Both the position numbers and the translations under genes were made by a program. Source: Streptomyces sp. B1I3 (lineage in GTDB: Bacteria > Actinomycetota > Actinomycetes > Streptomycetales > Streptomycetaceae). From it: a stretch of DNA of 64,000 nucleotides. The DNA is taken from positions 7,152,501 to 7,216,500 of the forward strand of contig NZ_JAUSYD010000001.1 in the NCBI RefSeq assembly GCF_030816615.1. Direction: 5' to 3'. Positions 16,903 to 25,378 of the stretch are shown piece by piece (the first letter of the stretch is position 1; every line of letters starts with the position of its first letter). The notes under the pieces are model-generated. The model saw only the letters and a program-made list of their open reading frames with translations, searched no databases and had not been told where the DNA came from.

Positions 16903-18243
16903 ATGCATCCACCTCACCTCAGCCGGCGCCGAGCCCTCGCGGGCGGTGTCGGCGCCCTGGCCTCCGCAGGAGCCCTCGGCTCCCTGTCCGGCTGCGCCGC
17001 GCCCGCAACGGCCGTCGGGGCCGGGCAGACCCGGCTGCGGTACTGGCACCTGTTCGGCGGCGGCGACGGCGTCAACATGCAGTCGATGCTGGCGGACTTC
17101 CGCGCCGAACATCCGGCCATCGCCCTGGAGGCCGCGACGCTCCAGTGGGGCGCCCCGTACTACACCAAGCTCGGTATGGCGGGAGCCGGCGGCCGGGCGC
17201 CCGAGCTCGCCGTCCTGCACCTGGCCCGGCTCGCGGGCTTCGCTCCCGGCAGGCTCATCGACCCCTTCGACCTCGGACTGCTGGCCGAACACGGCGTGCG
17301 CGAGGAGGACTTCCCCCAGGACATCTGGCGTCGGGGTCAGGTGGGCGGCAAGCAGTACGCCGTGCCCCTCGACACCCACCCCTTCGTCCTCTACTACCAG
17401 ACCGAGGTGTGCGAGAAGGCCGGGCTCATGTCGGGCGGCAGGCTCAAGCCGGTCAGCGGCGCATCCGGGTTCACCGACGCACTGCGAGCCGCGAAGAAGG
17501 TGACAGGGCAGCCGGCGCTGGTGACCGAGACGCTCGGCCCCGACTGCATCACCCCCTGGCGGCTCTTCTCCACCTTCTACGCGCAGACCGGGGGCACCGT
17601 CCTCTCCGCGGACGGCAAGCGCCTCGCGCTCGACGACGCCAAGGCACTGCGGGTGCTGGAGTACCTTGCCTCCCTCGTCGAGGAAGGGCTGATGGTGCGC
17701 CGCGCAGACTACGCCGCCTCCGTCGGCGTCTTCAACGGTGGCAGGACCGCCTTCCACCTCAACGGCGAATGGGAGGTCACCACCTTCCGGACCGCCGGCA
17801 TCCCGTTCTCCATGACCCGTGTGCCCGCCCTCTTCGGCAGCGCCGCCACACAGGCCGACTGCCACACGTTCGTCCTGCCGCACCAGGACGACCGCGGCGG
17901 AGCGACCGACGAGGCCGCGCACGCCCTCGTCGCCTGGATGCTGCGCCACTCGTCCACCTGGGCCGAGGGCGGCCACGTACCGGCCTACCTGCCCGCGCTC
18001 GAGGAACCCGCCTACCTGGCCCTGAAGCCGCAGTCCGAGTACCGCGACGTCATCGACGACGTGGCGCTCGACGAGCCCGCCTGGTTCACCGGCTCCGCCT
18101 CCCGCATGTGGATCGAGCTGGGAGCCGTGTTCTCCGGCGTCCTCACCGGTTCCCGCACCCCCCGCGGCGCGCTGACCGAGGCCAAGGCCCGCCTGCGCAC
18201 GCTTCTCGACACCCCGAACCCCCTTCCGGGAGCCGCGTCATGA
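16903..18243 (+). CDS. sugar ABC transporter solute-binding lipoprotein
   Basis: A 446-residue extracellular binding protein of family 1 (MalE-like). The N-terminus combines a twin-arginine stretch (LSRRRALAGG) with a lipobox ending at Cys31 (LSGC), so Tat export and lipid anchoring are expected. The body has the usual LRYWHLFGG opening strand. It captures a sugar or oligosaccharide outside the membrane and delivers it to the two permeases encoded next. Its stop overlaps the next start (ATGA). No ATPase gene is nearby; in Streptomyces such importers commonly share the MsiK ATPase, which is inferred here. Sugar unknown. Confidence 0.9.
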   Translation: MHPPHLSRRRALAGGVGALASAGALGSLSGCAAPATAVGAGQTRLRYWHLFGGGDGVNMQSMLADFRAEHPAIALEAATLQWGAPYYTKLGMAGAGGRAPELAVLHLARLAGFAPGRLIDPFDLGLLAEHGVREEDFPQDIWRRGQVGGKQYAVPLDTHPFVLYYQTEVCEKAGLMSGGRLKPVSGASGFTDALRAAKKVTGQPALVTETLGPDCITPWRLFSTFYAQTGGTVLSADGKRLALDDAKALRVLEYLASLVEEGLMVRRADYAASVGVFNGGRTAFHLNGEWEVTTFRTAGIPFSMTRVPALFGSAATQADCHTFVLPHQDDRGGATDEAAHALVAWMLRHSSTWAEGGHVPAYLPALEEPAYLALKPQSEYRDVIDDVALDEPAWFTGSASRMWIELGAVFSGVLTGSRTPRGALTEAKARLRTLLDTPNPLPGAAS

Positions 18244-19199
18244 CCTCCACCACCGCGGCGCCGCCCTCCGTGGCGAAGCAGTCCGGGGGAGCGCCCGGCC
18301 CCCGGCCCCGCTCCGTGCGCAGGAAGTGGACCGAACACGGGCTGGTGTTCATCGCCCCCTTCCTCCTCGTGTACGCCGTGTTCCTGATCTGGCCGCTGGT
18401 CTCGGGCCTCGGCATGAGCCTGACCAGCCAGGACATCACCGGCAGCGGAGGGGAGTTCGTCGGCCTCGACAACTACGCCGAGGCGATGGGCGACCCGGAG
18501 GTGTGGTCCTCGCTGTGGAACACCGTCTGGTTCACCGTCCTGTCGACCGTCCCGCTGGTCCTCGTCGGCCTGGGGCTCGCCCTGCTGGCCCACCAGCTGA
18601 GCGTGGTGCAGTGGCTCTGGCGGCTCAGCTGGTTCGCCCCCTTCCTGCTGCCGTCCGGTGTCGTCTGCCTGCTCTTCGCGCAGATGATCTTCCCGTCCGG
18701 CTTCGGTCTCGCCGACCAGATGCTCGCCTCCGTCGGCCTCGAACCGGGCATCGGATGGCTCAGCGACGAGCGGTACGCCATGCTCTCCGTCGTCGCGACC
18801 ACCGTCTGGTGGACGGTCGGCTTCAACTTCCTGCTCTACCTCGCCGCGCTGCAGGCCATCCCGACCCACCTGTACGAGGCCGCCGAGCTGGACGGGGCGG
18901 GCGCCTGGCACCGCCTGTGGCACATCACCCTGCCGCTGCTCCGCCGCACCACCGGACTGGTCGTGGTCCTCCAGGTACTGGCTTCACTGAAGATCTTCGA
19001 CCAGGTCTACATCATGACCGGCGGAGGTCCGGACGACTCCACCCGGCCCATCCTGCAGTACGTCTACCAACAGGGCTTCACGGGCTACCGCATCGGCTAC
19101 GCCTCGGCCGTCTCCTACATCTTCTTCGCCCTGATCCTGACCGTCTCCCTGGTGCAGCCGCTGCTGTCCCGGCGCCGAGCTGAGGAGGCCGCGAAGTGA
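18240..19199 (+). CDS. sugar ABC transporter permease 1
   Basis: A 319-residue permease with six predicted membrane helices and the cytoplasmic EAA loop (EAAELDGAGAWHRLW) that contacts the ATPase. It belongs to the MalF/UgpA type. An N-terminal, roughly 35-residue charged cytoplasmic tail precedes the first helix. It overlaps the binding-protein gene before it and the second permease gene after it by four bases each, so all three are translated together. Confidence 0.92.
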   Translation: MTSTTAAPPSVAKQSGGAPGPRPRSVRRKWTEHGLVFIAPFLLVYAVFLIWPLVSGLGMSLTSQDITGSGGEFVGLDNYAEAMGDPEVWSSLWNTVWFTVLSTVPLVLVGLGLALLAHQLSVVQWLWRLSWFAPFLLPSGVVCLLFAQMIFPSGFGLADQMLASVGLEPGIGWLSDERYAMLSVVATTVWWTVGFNFLLYLAALQAIPTHLYEAAELDGAGAWHRLWHITLPLLRRTTGLVVVLQVLASLKIFDQVYIMTGGGPDDSTRPILQYVYQQGFTGYRIGYASAVSYIFFALILTVSLVQPLLSRRRAEEAAK

Positions 19200-20089
19200 G
19201 CGGATCCGTCACCGTCACCCCCGCGCCCCGCCCCGAGCGCTCCGCCGGCACCGAGGGACGGCGCCGGCGCTGGACCCCCGGCAGGATCGTCCTGCTCGTC
19301 ATCGCCCTGGTCCTCACGGCGGCCTGGCTCGTCCCCCTGCTCTGGGCCGTCGCCACCTCCCTGAAACCGGAGGGGGAGACGACGAAGACCCCCCTCGCAT
19401 GGATCGGCTCCCGCCTCACGTTCGACGCGTACGCCAAGGTCTGGGAGTCCGGCGACCTGCTGCGCTGGCTCATGAACTCGGCGTACATCTCCCTCATGAC
19501 GACCGTGCTGACCGTCGTGACGTGCGCCATGGCGGCGTACGGGTTCACCCGCACCGACTTCCGCGGCCGGCGGCTGCTGTACGGGCTGGTGCTCGCCGGC
19601 ATCATGGTGCCCCCGCAGGTGCTCATCGCGCCGCTGTTCCACGAGATGGTCCAGCTGGGCCTCGTCGACACCTACTGGGGCGTGATCCTTCCGCAGGTGG
19701 CCGTGCCGGCCATGGTGTTCATCCTGGTGAAGTTCTTCGAGGGCGTGCCGAGGGAGCTGGAGGAGGCGGCCTTCGTGGACGGCGCAGGGCGCTGGCGGGT
19801 GTTCTGGACGATCGTGATCCCCCTCTCCAGGCCCGTCCTGGCGGCCGTGGCGATCTTCACCTTCATCTCCACCTGGAACAACTTCCTGTGGCCGTTCCTG
19901 GTGACCACCGACCCCAACGGCATGACCCTGCCCGTCGGACTCGTCAGCGTCCAGTCGTCCTTCGGTGTGCGCTACGCACAGATCATGGCCTCGCTGGTGA
20001 TCGCGGGGCTGCCCCTCCTGGTCGTCTTCGCGCTCTTCCAGCGCCAGATCGTCCGCGGCATCGCGCACACCGGACTCGCAGGCCAGTAG
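19196..20089 (+). CDS. sugar ABC transporter permease 2
   Basis: A 297-residue MalG/UgpE-type permease with six membrane helices and the EAA motif (EEAAFVDGAGRWRVF). GTG 19196 overlaps the end of permease 1. It completes the heterodimeric channel. A perfect 11-bp stem follows 15 bases after the stop, so the operon ends here without an ATPase or glycosidase gene. Confidence 0.92.
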   Translation: MSGSVTVTPAPRPERSAGTEGRRRRWTPGRIVLLVIALVLTAAWLVPLLWAVATSLKPEGETTKTPLAWIGSRLTFDAYAKVWESGDLLRWLMNSAYISLMTTVLTVVTCAMAAYGFTRTDFRGRRLLYGLVLAGIMVPPQVLIAPLFHEMVQLGLVDTYWGVILPQVAVPAMVFILVKFFEGVPRELEEAAFVDGAGRWRVFWTIVIPLSRPVLAAVAIFTFISTWNNFLWPFLVTTDPNGMTLPVGLVSVQSSFGVRYAQIMASLVIAGLPLLVVFALFQRQIVRGIAHTGLAGQ

Positions 20090-20104
20090 CAGCCCGGGGC
20101 GCCT

Positions 20105-20136
20105 GGGTCACGGCCCGCTCCGGGCGGCCGTGACCC
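20105..20136 (+). terminator. hairpin terminator after ABC operon
   Basis: GGGTCACGGCC pairs perfectly with GGCCGTGACCC around a 10-nt loop, just after the second permease. The right arm overlaps the GTG start of the DUF2071 remnant. Confidence 0.75.
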
Positions 20137-20480
20137 ACGCCGCCCCGGGGGCCCGCTCCGAGATCCTGGGAGGCGGCGGTCGCCGCCCTGCGCCCCAGGA
20201 GATCACGCCGCCCCACCCGGAGCCGCGTCCCCTGATGACCCGGTCCTGGCCGGACCTGGCGTTCCTGCCCCGGCCGGTCGATCCCCGCGCCGTGGCGCCG
20301 CTTCTGCCCGCGGGGACGGTGCCGGACACCCTGGACGGCGTCACCCACGTCGGGCTCGTCGTTTCCGTATGCACCGGGTCGGCTGGTTCCGGCTCCCCGG
20401 CGTGCCCTATCTCGGCACCTTCCCCGAGACCGACGTCCGCCTGTACTCGCGTGACTCCCACGCCGCGGCGCGCCTGAGGC
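20130..20480 (+). pseudogene. frameshifted, truncated DUF2071 (YqjF-like) remnant
   Basis: From GTG 20130 the frame encodes a DUF2071-like N-terminus (PLMTRSWPDLAFLPRPVDP, then VAPLLPAGTVPDTLDG). Near 20361 homology jumps to the next frame, which continues with FRMHRVGWFRLPGVPYLG and FPETDVRLYSRD. One missing base in GTCGTTTCC would join the two. After about 20478 the similarity stops, leaving roughly half of the normal domain. The gene is therefore dead by frameshift and 3' loss. What it did before is unknown. Confidence 0.75.
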
Positions 20481-20572
20481 CCCCCGCGGCGGCCCGTACG
20501 GCCGGGACTCGACCCCGGAACATGGGCCGTACCGGCTCGCCCGCCCCTGAAGGAGGGTGTAGAAAGGGGGAC

Positions 20573-23284
20573 ATGGCCGGACGCTACGGCCGCCCGCGCT
20601 CGTTTCTCCGGATGAGAACCGTCGCTGGTCAGGTCTTTCTCCTGCAGGTGGCGATCGTGGTGCTGCTCGTCGCTGCCGCCATGGCCGCGCTCGTGTTCCA
20701 GTCCAGGACCGACAGCGAGCGGGAAGCCCGCAACCGCTCCGTGGCCGTGGCCGAGACCTTCGCCAACGCTCCGGGCATGGAAGCGGCACTGGGGAGCCCC
20801 GACCCCAGCGCGGTGCTCCAGCCGAAGGCCGAGGCCGCCCGCAAGGGCTCCGGCGTCGACTTCGTCGTCGTACTGAACCTGGACTCCATCCGCTACACGC
20901 ACCCGCTGCCCGACCGGATCGGCAAGAAGTTCGTCGGCGACGTGACGCCCGCGCTGGAGGGCCGCGTCGTCACCGAGAAGATCACCGGGACGATCGGCCC
21001 CCTCGTCCAGGCGGTGGTGCCCGTCTTCGCCACGAACGGCAAGGTCATCGGCATGGTGTCCGCCGGGATCACCATCGAGAGCGTGAGCGGGGTCGTCGAG
21101 GACCAGTTCCCCCTCCTGTTCGGGTCCGCCGCCGGAATCCTGGTCGTCACCACGGCCGGGACGGCGCTCGTCAGCAGACGGCTGCGGCGCCAGACGCACG
21201 GCCTGGGGCCGGCCGAGATGACCCGGATGTACGAGCACCACGACGCCGTCCTGCACTCCGTACGCGAGGGCGTGCTCATCGTGGGCGGCGACCGGCGGCT
21301 GCTGCTCGTCAACGACGAGGCGCGACGCCTCCTGAACCTGCCTCCCGAGGTCGAGGGACGGGCCGTCACCGAGCTGGGCCTCGATCCCGTCACCACCGCG
21401 CTGCTGTCCTCGGGGCGCATCGCCACCGACGAGGTGCTCTCCGTGGGTGACCGGCTGCTGTCCGTCAGCCAGCGCTCCACCGACCGCGACGGCGGACCGC
21501 CGGGCACCGTGACGACACTGCGCGACACCACGGAACTGCAGGCCCTCACCGGCAAGGCCGATGTGGCGCGGGGCAGGCTGAAACTGCTCTACGACGCGGG
21601 CACCGAGATCGGCACCGTCCTCGACGTCGTACGGACGTGCGAGGAACTCGCCGGCTTCGCCACGGCCAGATTCGCCGACTACGCCACCGTGGACCTGGTC
21701 GAGACGGTGCTGCGCGGCGAGGAGCCGACAGCGTCCCGCTCGATCGCCGACATGCGGCGCACGGCCTTCAGCGGCGCCCGGACCGACACCGGGCTGTACC
21801 CGCTGGGCTCGGTGATCCGCTTCCTGCCGACCACCGCCATGGGCGACGGCCTGATCAGGGGCCGGGCCGTGCTCGATCCCGCGCTGGACCAGTTCTCCGG
21901 GTGGCAGCTGCAGCACCCGGAACGTGCCCGGCGGCTCGTCGAGTGCGGGTTCCACTCGATGATCGCCGTGCCGCTGCGCGCCCGCGGCGTCATCCTGGGC
22001 GTGGCCATGTTCTGGCGTGCGCAGACACGCGAACGCTTCGAGGACGAGGACCTCTCCGTGGCCGAGGAGCTCGTCGCCCGCGCCGCGGTGAGTATCGACA
22101 ACGCCCGCCGCTACTCCCGCGAGCACACCGTGGCCGTCACACTGCAGCGAAGCCTCCTGCCGCGCGGCCTGCCCGAACAGAGCGCCATCGACGCCGCCTA
22201 CCGCTACCTGCCCGCGCAGGCGGGAAGCGGCGGCCTGGGAGGTGTCGGCGGCGACTGGTTCGACATCATTCCGCTGCCCGGCGCCAGGGTCGCCCTGGTG
22301 GTCGGCGACGTCGTGGGGCACGGCCTCCACGCCGCCGCCACCATGGGGCGCCTGCGCACCGCGGTCCACAACTTCTCCACCCTGGACCTGCCGCCCGACG
22401 AACTGCTGTGGCACCTGGACGAACTGGTCGCCCGCATCGACCAGGACGAATCGGCCGAGGGCTCGGAAAGCGGCGTCACGGGGGCGACCTGCCTCTACGC
22501 GATCTACGACCCCGTGTCCGGGCGCTGCACCATGGCGCGGGCCGGCCACCTCCAGCCGGTGATCATCGGCCCCGGTGGCACCGCCGACTTCGCGGACGTG
22601 CCCGGCGGCCCTCCTCTGGGGCTCGGCGGCCTCCCCTTCGAGACCCTGGACGTGCAGCTGCCCGAGGACAGCCGGCTGGTGCTCTACACGGACGGGCTCG
22701 TCGAGGACCGGAACCGGGACATCGACGAGGGCCTGGAACTGCTGCGCGGCACCCTCGCCCAATACGCGGACGGGACACCGGAGGAGATCTGCGAGGCCGT
22801 TCTGCGCGTCCTCGTCCCGGCGCGCGCACGCGACGACATCGCGCTGCTCGTCGGCCGCACGCGCCTGCTCGCCGCCGAGGACGTGGCCGACTGGGACGTG
22901 CCGTCCGACCCCGCCGCGGTCTCCCGGGTGCGGGCCGATGTGTCCCGCAAGCTGGCCGAGTGGGACCTGTTCGAGGAGGCGTTCACGACCGAGTTGATCC
23001 TCAGCGAACTGGTCACCAACTCCATCCGCCACGCCACCGGTCCCATCCGCGTACGGCTGATCCGGGAGCGCACCCTGATCTGCGAGGTGTCCGACCGCAG
23101 CAGCACCTCGCCCCACCTGCGTCAGGCGGCCACCACCGACGAGGGCGGGCGGGGCCTCTTCCTCGTCGCCCAACTGGCGGAACGCTGGGGCACCCGCTAC
23201 ACCGACGACGGCGGCAAGGTCATCTGGACCGAGCAGCTGCTGCAGACGGGCACGGACCCGGAGCCGCCGGCGCCGCAGCTGTGA
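20573..23284 (+). CDS. Cache-PAS-GAF-SpoIIE phosphatase with C-terminal ATPase domain
   Basis: A 903-residue membrane signalling protein. A first helix (about 18-42), an extracellular CitA/DcuS-like Cache sensor (about 45-170), and a second helix (about 175-195) lead to PAS (about 215-310), GAF (about 330-510), a PP2C/SpoIIE phosphatase (about 540-735; GGDWFDI, GDVVGHG and YTDGLVED carry metal ligands) and an HATPase anti-sigma-type kinase domain (about 770-890; ELVTNSIRHATG and GGRGLFLVAQL). It probably switches an anti-sigma-factor antagonist by both phosphorylation and dephosphorylation in response to an external ligand. Start ATG 20573 follows AAAGGGGG; an upstream ATG at 20522 is possible. 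Partners are not in the window. Confidence 0.9.
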   Translation: MAGRYGRPRSFLRMRTVAGQVFLLQVAIVVLLVAAAMAALVFQSRTDSEREARNRSVAVAETFANAPGMEAALGSPDPSAVLQPKAEAARKGSGVDFVVVLNLDSIRYTHPLPDRIGKKFVGDVTPALEGRVVTEKITGTIGPLVQAVVPVFATNGKVIGMVSAGITIESVSGVVEDQFPLLFGSAAGILVVTTAGTALVSRRLRRQTHGLGPAEMTRMYEHHDAVLHSVREGVLIVGGDRRLLLVNDEARRLLNLPPEVEGRAVTELGLDPVTTALLSSGRIATDEVLSVGDRLLSVSQRSTDRDGGPPGTVTTLRDTTELQALTGKADVARGRLKLLYDAGTEIGTVLDVVRTCEELAGFATARFADYATVDLVETVLRGEEPTASRSIADMRRTAFSGARTDTGLYPLGSVIRFLPTTAMGDGLIRGRAVLDPALDQFSGWQLQHPERARRLVECGFHSMIAVPLRARGVILGVAMFWRAQTRERFEDEDLSVAEELVARAAVSIDNARRYSREHTVAVTLQRSLLPRGLPEQSAIDAAYRYLPAQAGSGGLGGVGGDWFDIIPLPGARVALVVGDVVGHGLHAAATMGRLRTAVHNFSTLDLPPDELLWHLDELVARIDQDESAEGSESGVTGATCLYAIYDPVSGRCTMARAGHLQPVIIGPGGTADFADVPGGPPLGLGGLPFETLDVQLPEDSRLVLYTDGLVEDRNRDIDEGLELLRGTLAQYADGTPEEICEAVLRVLVPARARDDIALLVGRTRLLAAEDVADWDVPSDPAAVSRVRADVSRKLAEWDLFEEAFTTELILSELVTNSIRHATGPIRVRLIRERTLICEVSDRSSTSPHLRQAATTDEGGRGLFLVAQLAERWGTRYTDDGGKVIWTEQLLQTGTDPEPPAPQL

Positions 23285-23437
23285 GAGCGCGCGCCGCAGA
23301 GCCGCAGGCCTGACGTGCCCCTGTGCGGGCCCGGCCGGGGGACGCCCCACGCCGATGGGTATCGGCCGGGCCGCGAGCCTGTTCCGGTGAGCGGCACATG
23401 CCTGTGACGGGCACTGGTGGCCACGTCGGCGGAGGCG

Positions 23438-23749
23438 TCAGGTGCCGGGCGGAACCGCAGGGCGAAGCCGACGGTCCCAGGCGCCCACGGTGCGTGGCGT
23501 GCGCCTGCCCGTACGCCACATCTCGATGAGCGGGTCGCGCCACAGCGCCGACGCGCCGAACAGCAGTGTCCCGTCCTCGCCGACGATGATCTGGCCACCG
23601 CCGAAGCCGAACTGCCACACATAGACGGCGCGCTCCTGCGCGAGCGCCTCCACCCCGAACTCCATGCCCTGCGTCAGCATGCCGAGGCACTGCCGGCCCT
23701 GCTCCGCCAGCTGTTCCTGGAGCGGGGTCAGCTCTCCGGGGCCGCTCAT
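23438..23749 (-). CDS. hypothetical protein, co-translated with methyltransferase
   Basis: A 103-residue protein I do not recognise. The N-terminal third is helical and amphipathic, followed by AVYVWQFGFGGGQIIVGEDG and LLFGASALWRDPLIEMWRTG, consistent with a small alpha/beta fold. There is no signal or membrane segment. Its ATG overlaps the stop of the upstream methyltransferase by four bases (ATGA), so it is in that operon. Confidence 0.55.
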   Translation of the reverse strand: MSGPGELTPLQEQLAEQGRQCLGMLTQGMEFGVEALAQERAVYVWQFGFGGGQIIVGEDGTLLFGASALWRDPLIEMWRTGRRTPRTVGAWDRRLRPAVPPGT

Positions 23750-24393
23750 ACGCCCGCCTCCCGGTCCTTGCGGCAGTGCAGGAACACATGCGGTTCCGGC
23801 ACCGCCCCCGGGGCGGCCGGGGTGAACACGGTGTCCTCCCTCGACAGGAGGGAGAGCCCGGCACCGGCCGCGAGCGCCACGAAGGCATCGGGTGCGAAGC
23901 TGGTCACCCGGACCTCCTGCCCCATGAAGACGGCGCTCACGTCCTCCACGTCCAGCGGCACCGTCGCCAGGACCATGTGCCCCCCGTGTTTCAGCGCTCC
24001 CGCGAGCCGCCCGACGAGAGCGGCCTGCTCCGCCCGGGACATCTGCAGCAGGGAGAAGTAGACGCAGACCGCGTCGAAACCCTCGGTCTCGAGCGGAAGG
24101 TCCCGGATGTCGGCGCAGCGGAAGGAGGCCTCCGGAACCTGACGGGACGCCAGCTCCACCATGACGGGCGAGACGTCCACCCCCAGCACCTCGTGCCCCG
24201 CGTCGGCCAGCGTGCGGGCCGTCGGCCTGCCCGTACCGCTGCCGACGTCCAGGACCCGGCTGTGCGGCGCGAGCTGCTCCAGCAGCCGGGTCAGCGAAGC
24301 CCGGTGGGCCGCCGAGCCGGCGAAGGCCCGCTCGTACTCGGCGCCGATGGCGTCGAACGCCCCGGCTGCCGCGTGGTCGTGGTTCCCGGTCAT
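23746..24393 (-). CDS. class I SAM-dependent methyltransferase
   Basis: A 215-residue methyltransferase with motif I VLDVGSGTGRPTARTLADA, an acidic residue ending strand 2 (VLGVDVSP) and the motif around FDAVCVYFSLLQMSR. It is a small-molecule type enzyme; the acceptor is unknown. The ATG at 24393 follows AAGGGA. It lies 34 bp downstream of the DUF574 methyltransferase on the same strand, so three genes may be co-transcribed. Confidence 0.83.
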   Translation of the reverse strand: MTGNHDHAAAGAFDAIGAEYERAFAGSAAHRASLTRLLEQLAPHSRVLDVGSGTGRPTARTLADAGHEVLGVDVSPVMVELASRQVPEASFRCADIRDLPLETEGFDAVCVYFSLLQMSRAEQAALVGRLAGALKHGGHMVLATVPLDVEDVSAVFMGQEVRVTSFAPDAFVALAAGAGLSLLSREDTVFTPAAPGAVPEPHVFLHCRKDREAGV

Positions 24394-24427
24394 CGTGGCG
24401 TCCCTTCCCTCGGCATCGGCACAGGCG

Positions 24428-25213
24428 TCACGCGGTCCGGGCCACCCCGACGTACAGGCCGCTCTCCTCCGGCCGGGGAGCGGCCGTCGCGCGGAACCAC
24501 TCGGGCGCCGTGACGAGGCCCGGCTCGACGACCTCCATGCCCTCGAAGAACCGGGAGAACTCGGCACGGGAGCGCAGCGCCAGCCGGATGCCGCCCTTGC
24601 GGTATTCGTCCGCGCCCTGTTCGCCCCGCTCGGGGTTGACGTCCGACGCCCCCTGCGACAGCACCACATAGCTGCCCGGGTGCAGCGCCGCAGCCAGCGT
24701 ACGCACGATGCCGTACGGGTCCTCGTCGTCCGGCAGGAAGTGCAGGAGGCCCAGGAGCGAGAGCGCGACGGGCCGGTCGAAGTCCAGCACCTTGCGGGCG
24801 GCCTCGATGATCGTGCCGGGCTCGCGCACGTCCGCGGGCACGTAGTCCGTCGCCCCTTCCGGCCGGCTGACCAGCAGGGCCTCCGCGTGCCGCAGGACGA
24901 TCGGGTCGTTGTCGCAGTACACGACGCGCGACGCCGGGTTGATCTCCTGGGCGATCTGATGCAGGTTCGGCGCCGTCGGAATACCCGTGCCGATGTCCAG
25001 GAACTGGTCGACACCCTCACCGGCCAGCCACGCCGTCGCGCGGTTCATGAACGCGCGGTTCTGGACGGCCCCGGTCCTGGCCTCGGACGGCAACTGCTCG
25101 GCCACCGCCTGGTCCACGGGGTAATTGTCCTTGCCGCCCAGGAGCGCGTCGTAGACGCGGGCCGACTGGGGCCGGCTGGTGTCGATCGGGGGCTGAGGTA
25201 TACCGGTCGTCAT
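24428..25213 (-). CDS. DUF574-type SAM-dependent methyltransferase
   Basis: A 261-residue protein of the actinobacterial PF04672 (DUF574) group, recognisable by SARVYDALLGGKDNYPVD near the N-terminus and FLDIGTGIPTAPNLHQIA as the SAM site. Streptomyces carry many paralogues and most have no known substrate. The ATG at 25213 follows CGGAG; an upstream start at 25309 would add residues without a better ribosome site. Confidence 0.85.
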   Translation of the reverse strand: MTTGIPQPPIDTSRPQSARVYDALLGGKDNYPVDQAVAEQLPSEARTGAVQNRAFMNRATAWLAGEGVDQFLDIGTGIPTAPNLHQIAQEINPASRVVYCDNDPIVLRHAEALLVSRPEGATDYVPADVREPGTIIEAARKVLDFDRPVALSLLGLLHFLPDDEDPYGIVRTLAAALHPGSYVVLSQGASDVNPERGEQGADEYRKGGIRLALRSRAEFSRFFEGMEVVEPGLVTAPEWFRATAAPRPEESGLYVGVARTA

Positions 25214-25378
25214 GACGAGCTCCGTTGCAAGGGGGTGCGATACGCGCAGGGGAGGGATGAGCGGCTCCGCCTGCGAAGTCTGCCACAGCAACTCGCTCGT
25301 GATCAGCATGTGTTGACACCACCCGACGGCCGGAGCGGACCCCCGGGGCGTCCCGGGAGCCCGCTCGGGCGGGAGGGG

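Noticed and set aside
20108..23350. Minus-strand open frame of about 1,080 codons opposite the SpoIIE-type gene
   Set aside because: Long antisense frames are routine in high-GC DNA. The translation is low-complexity Gly/Arg/Val-rich with no domain, while the plus strand encodes a complete multidomain protein.
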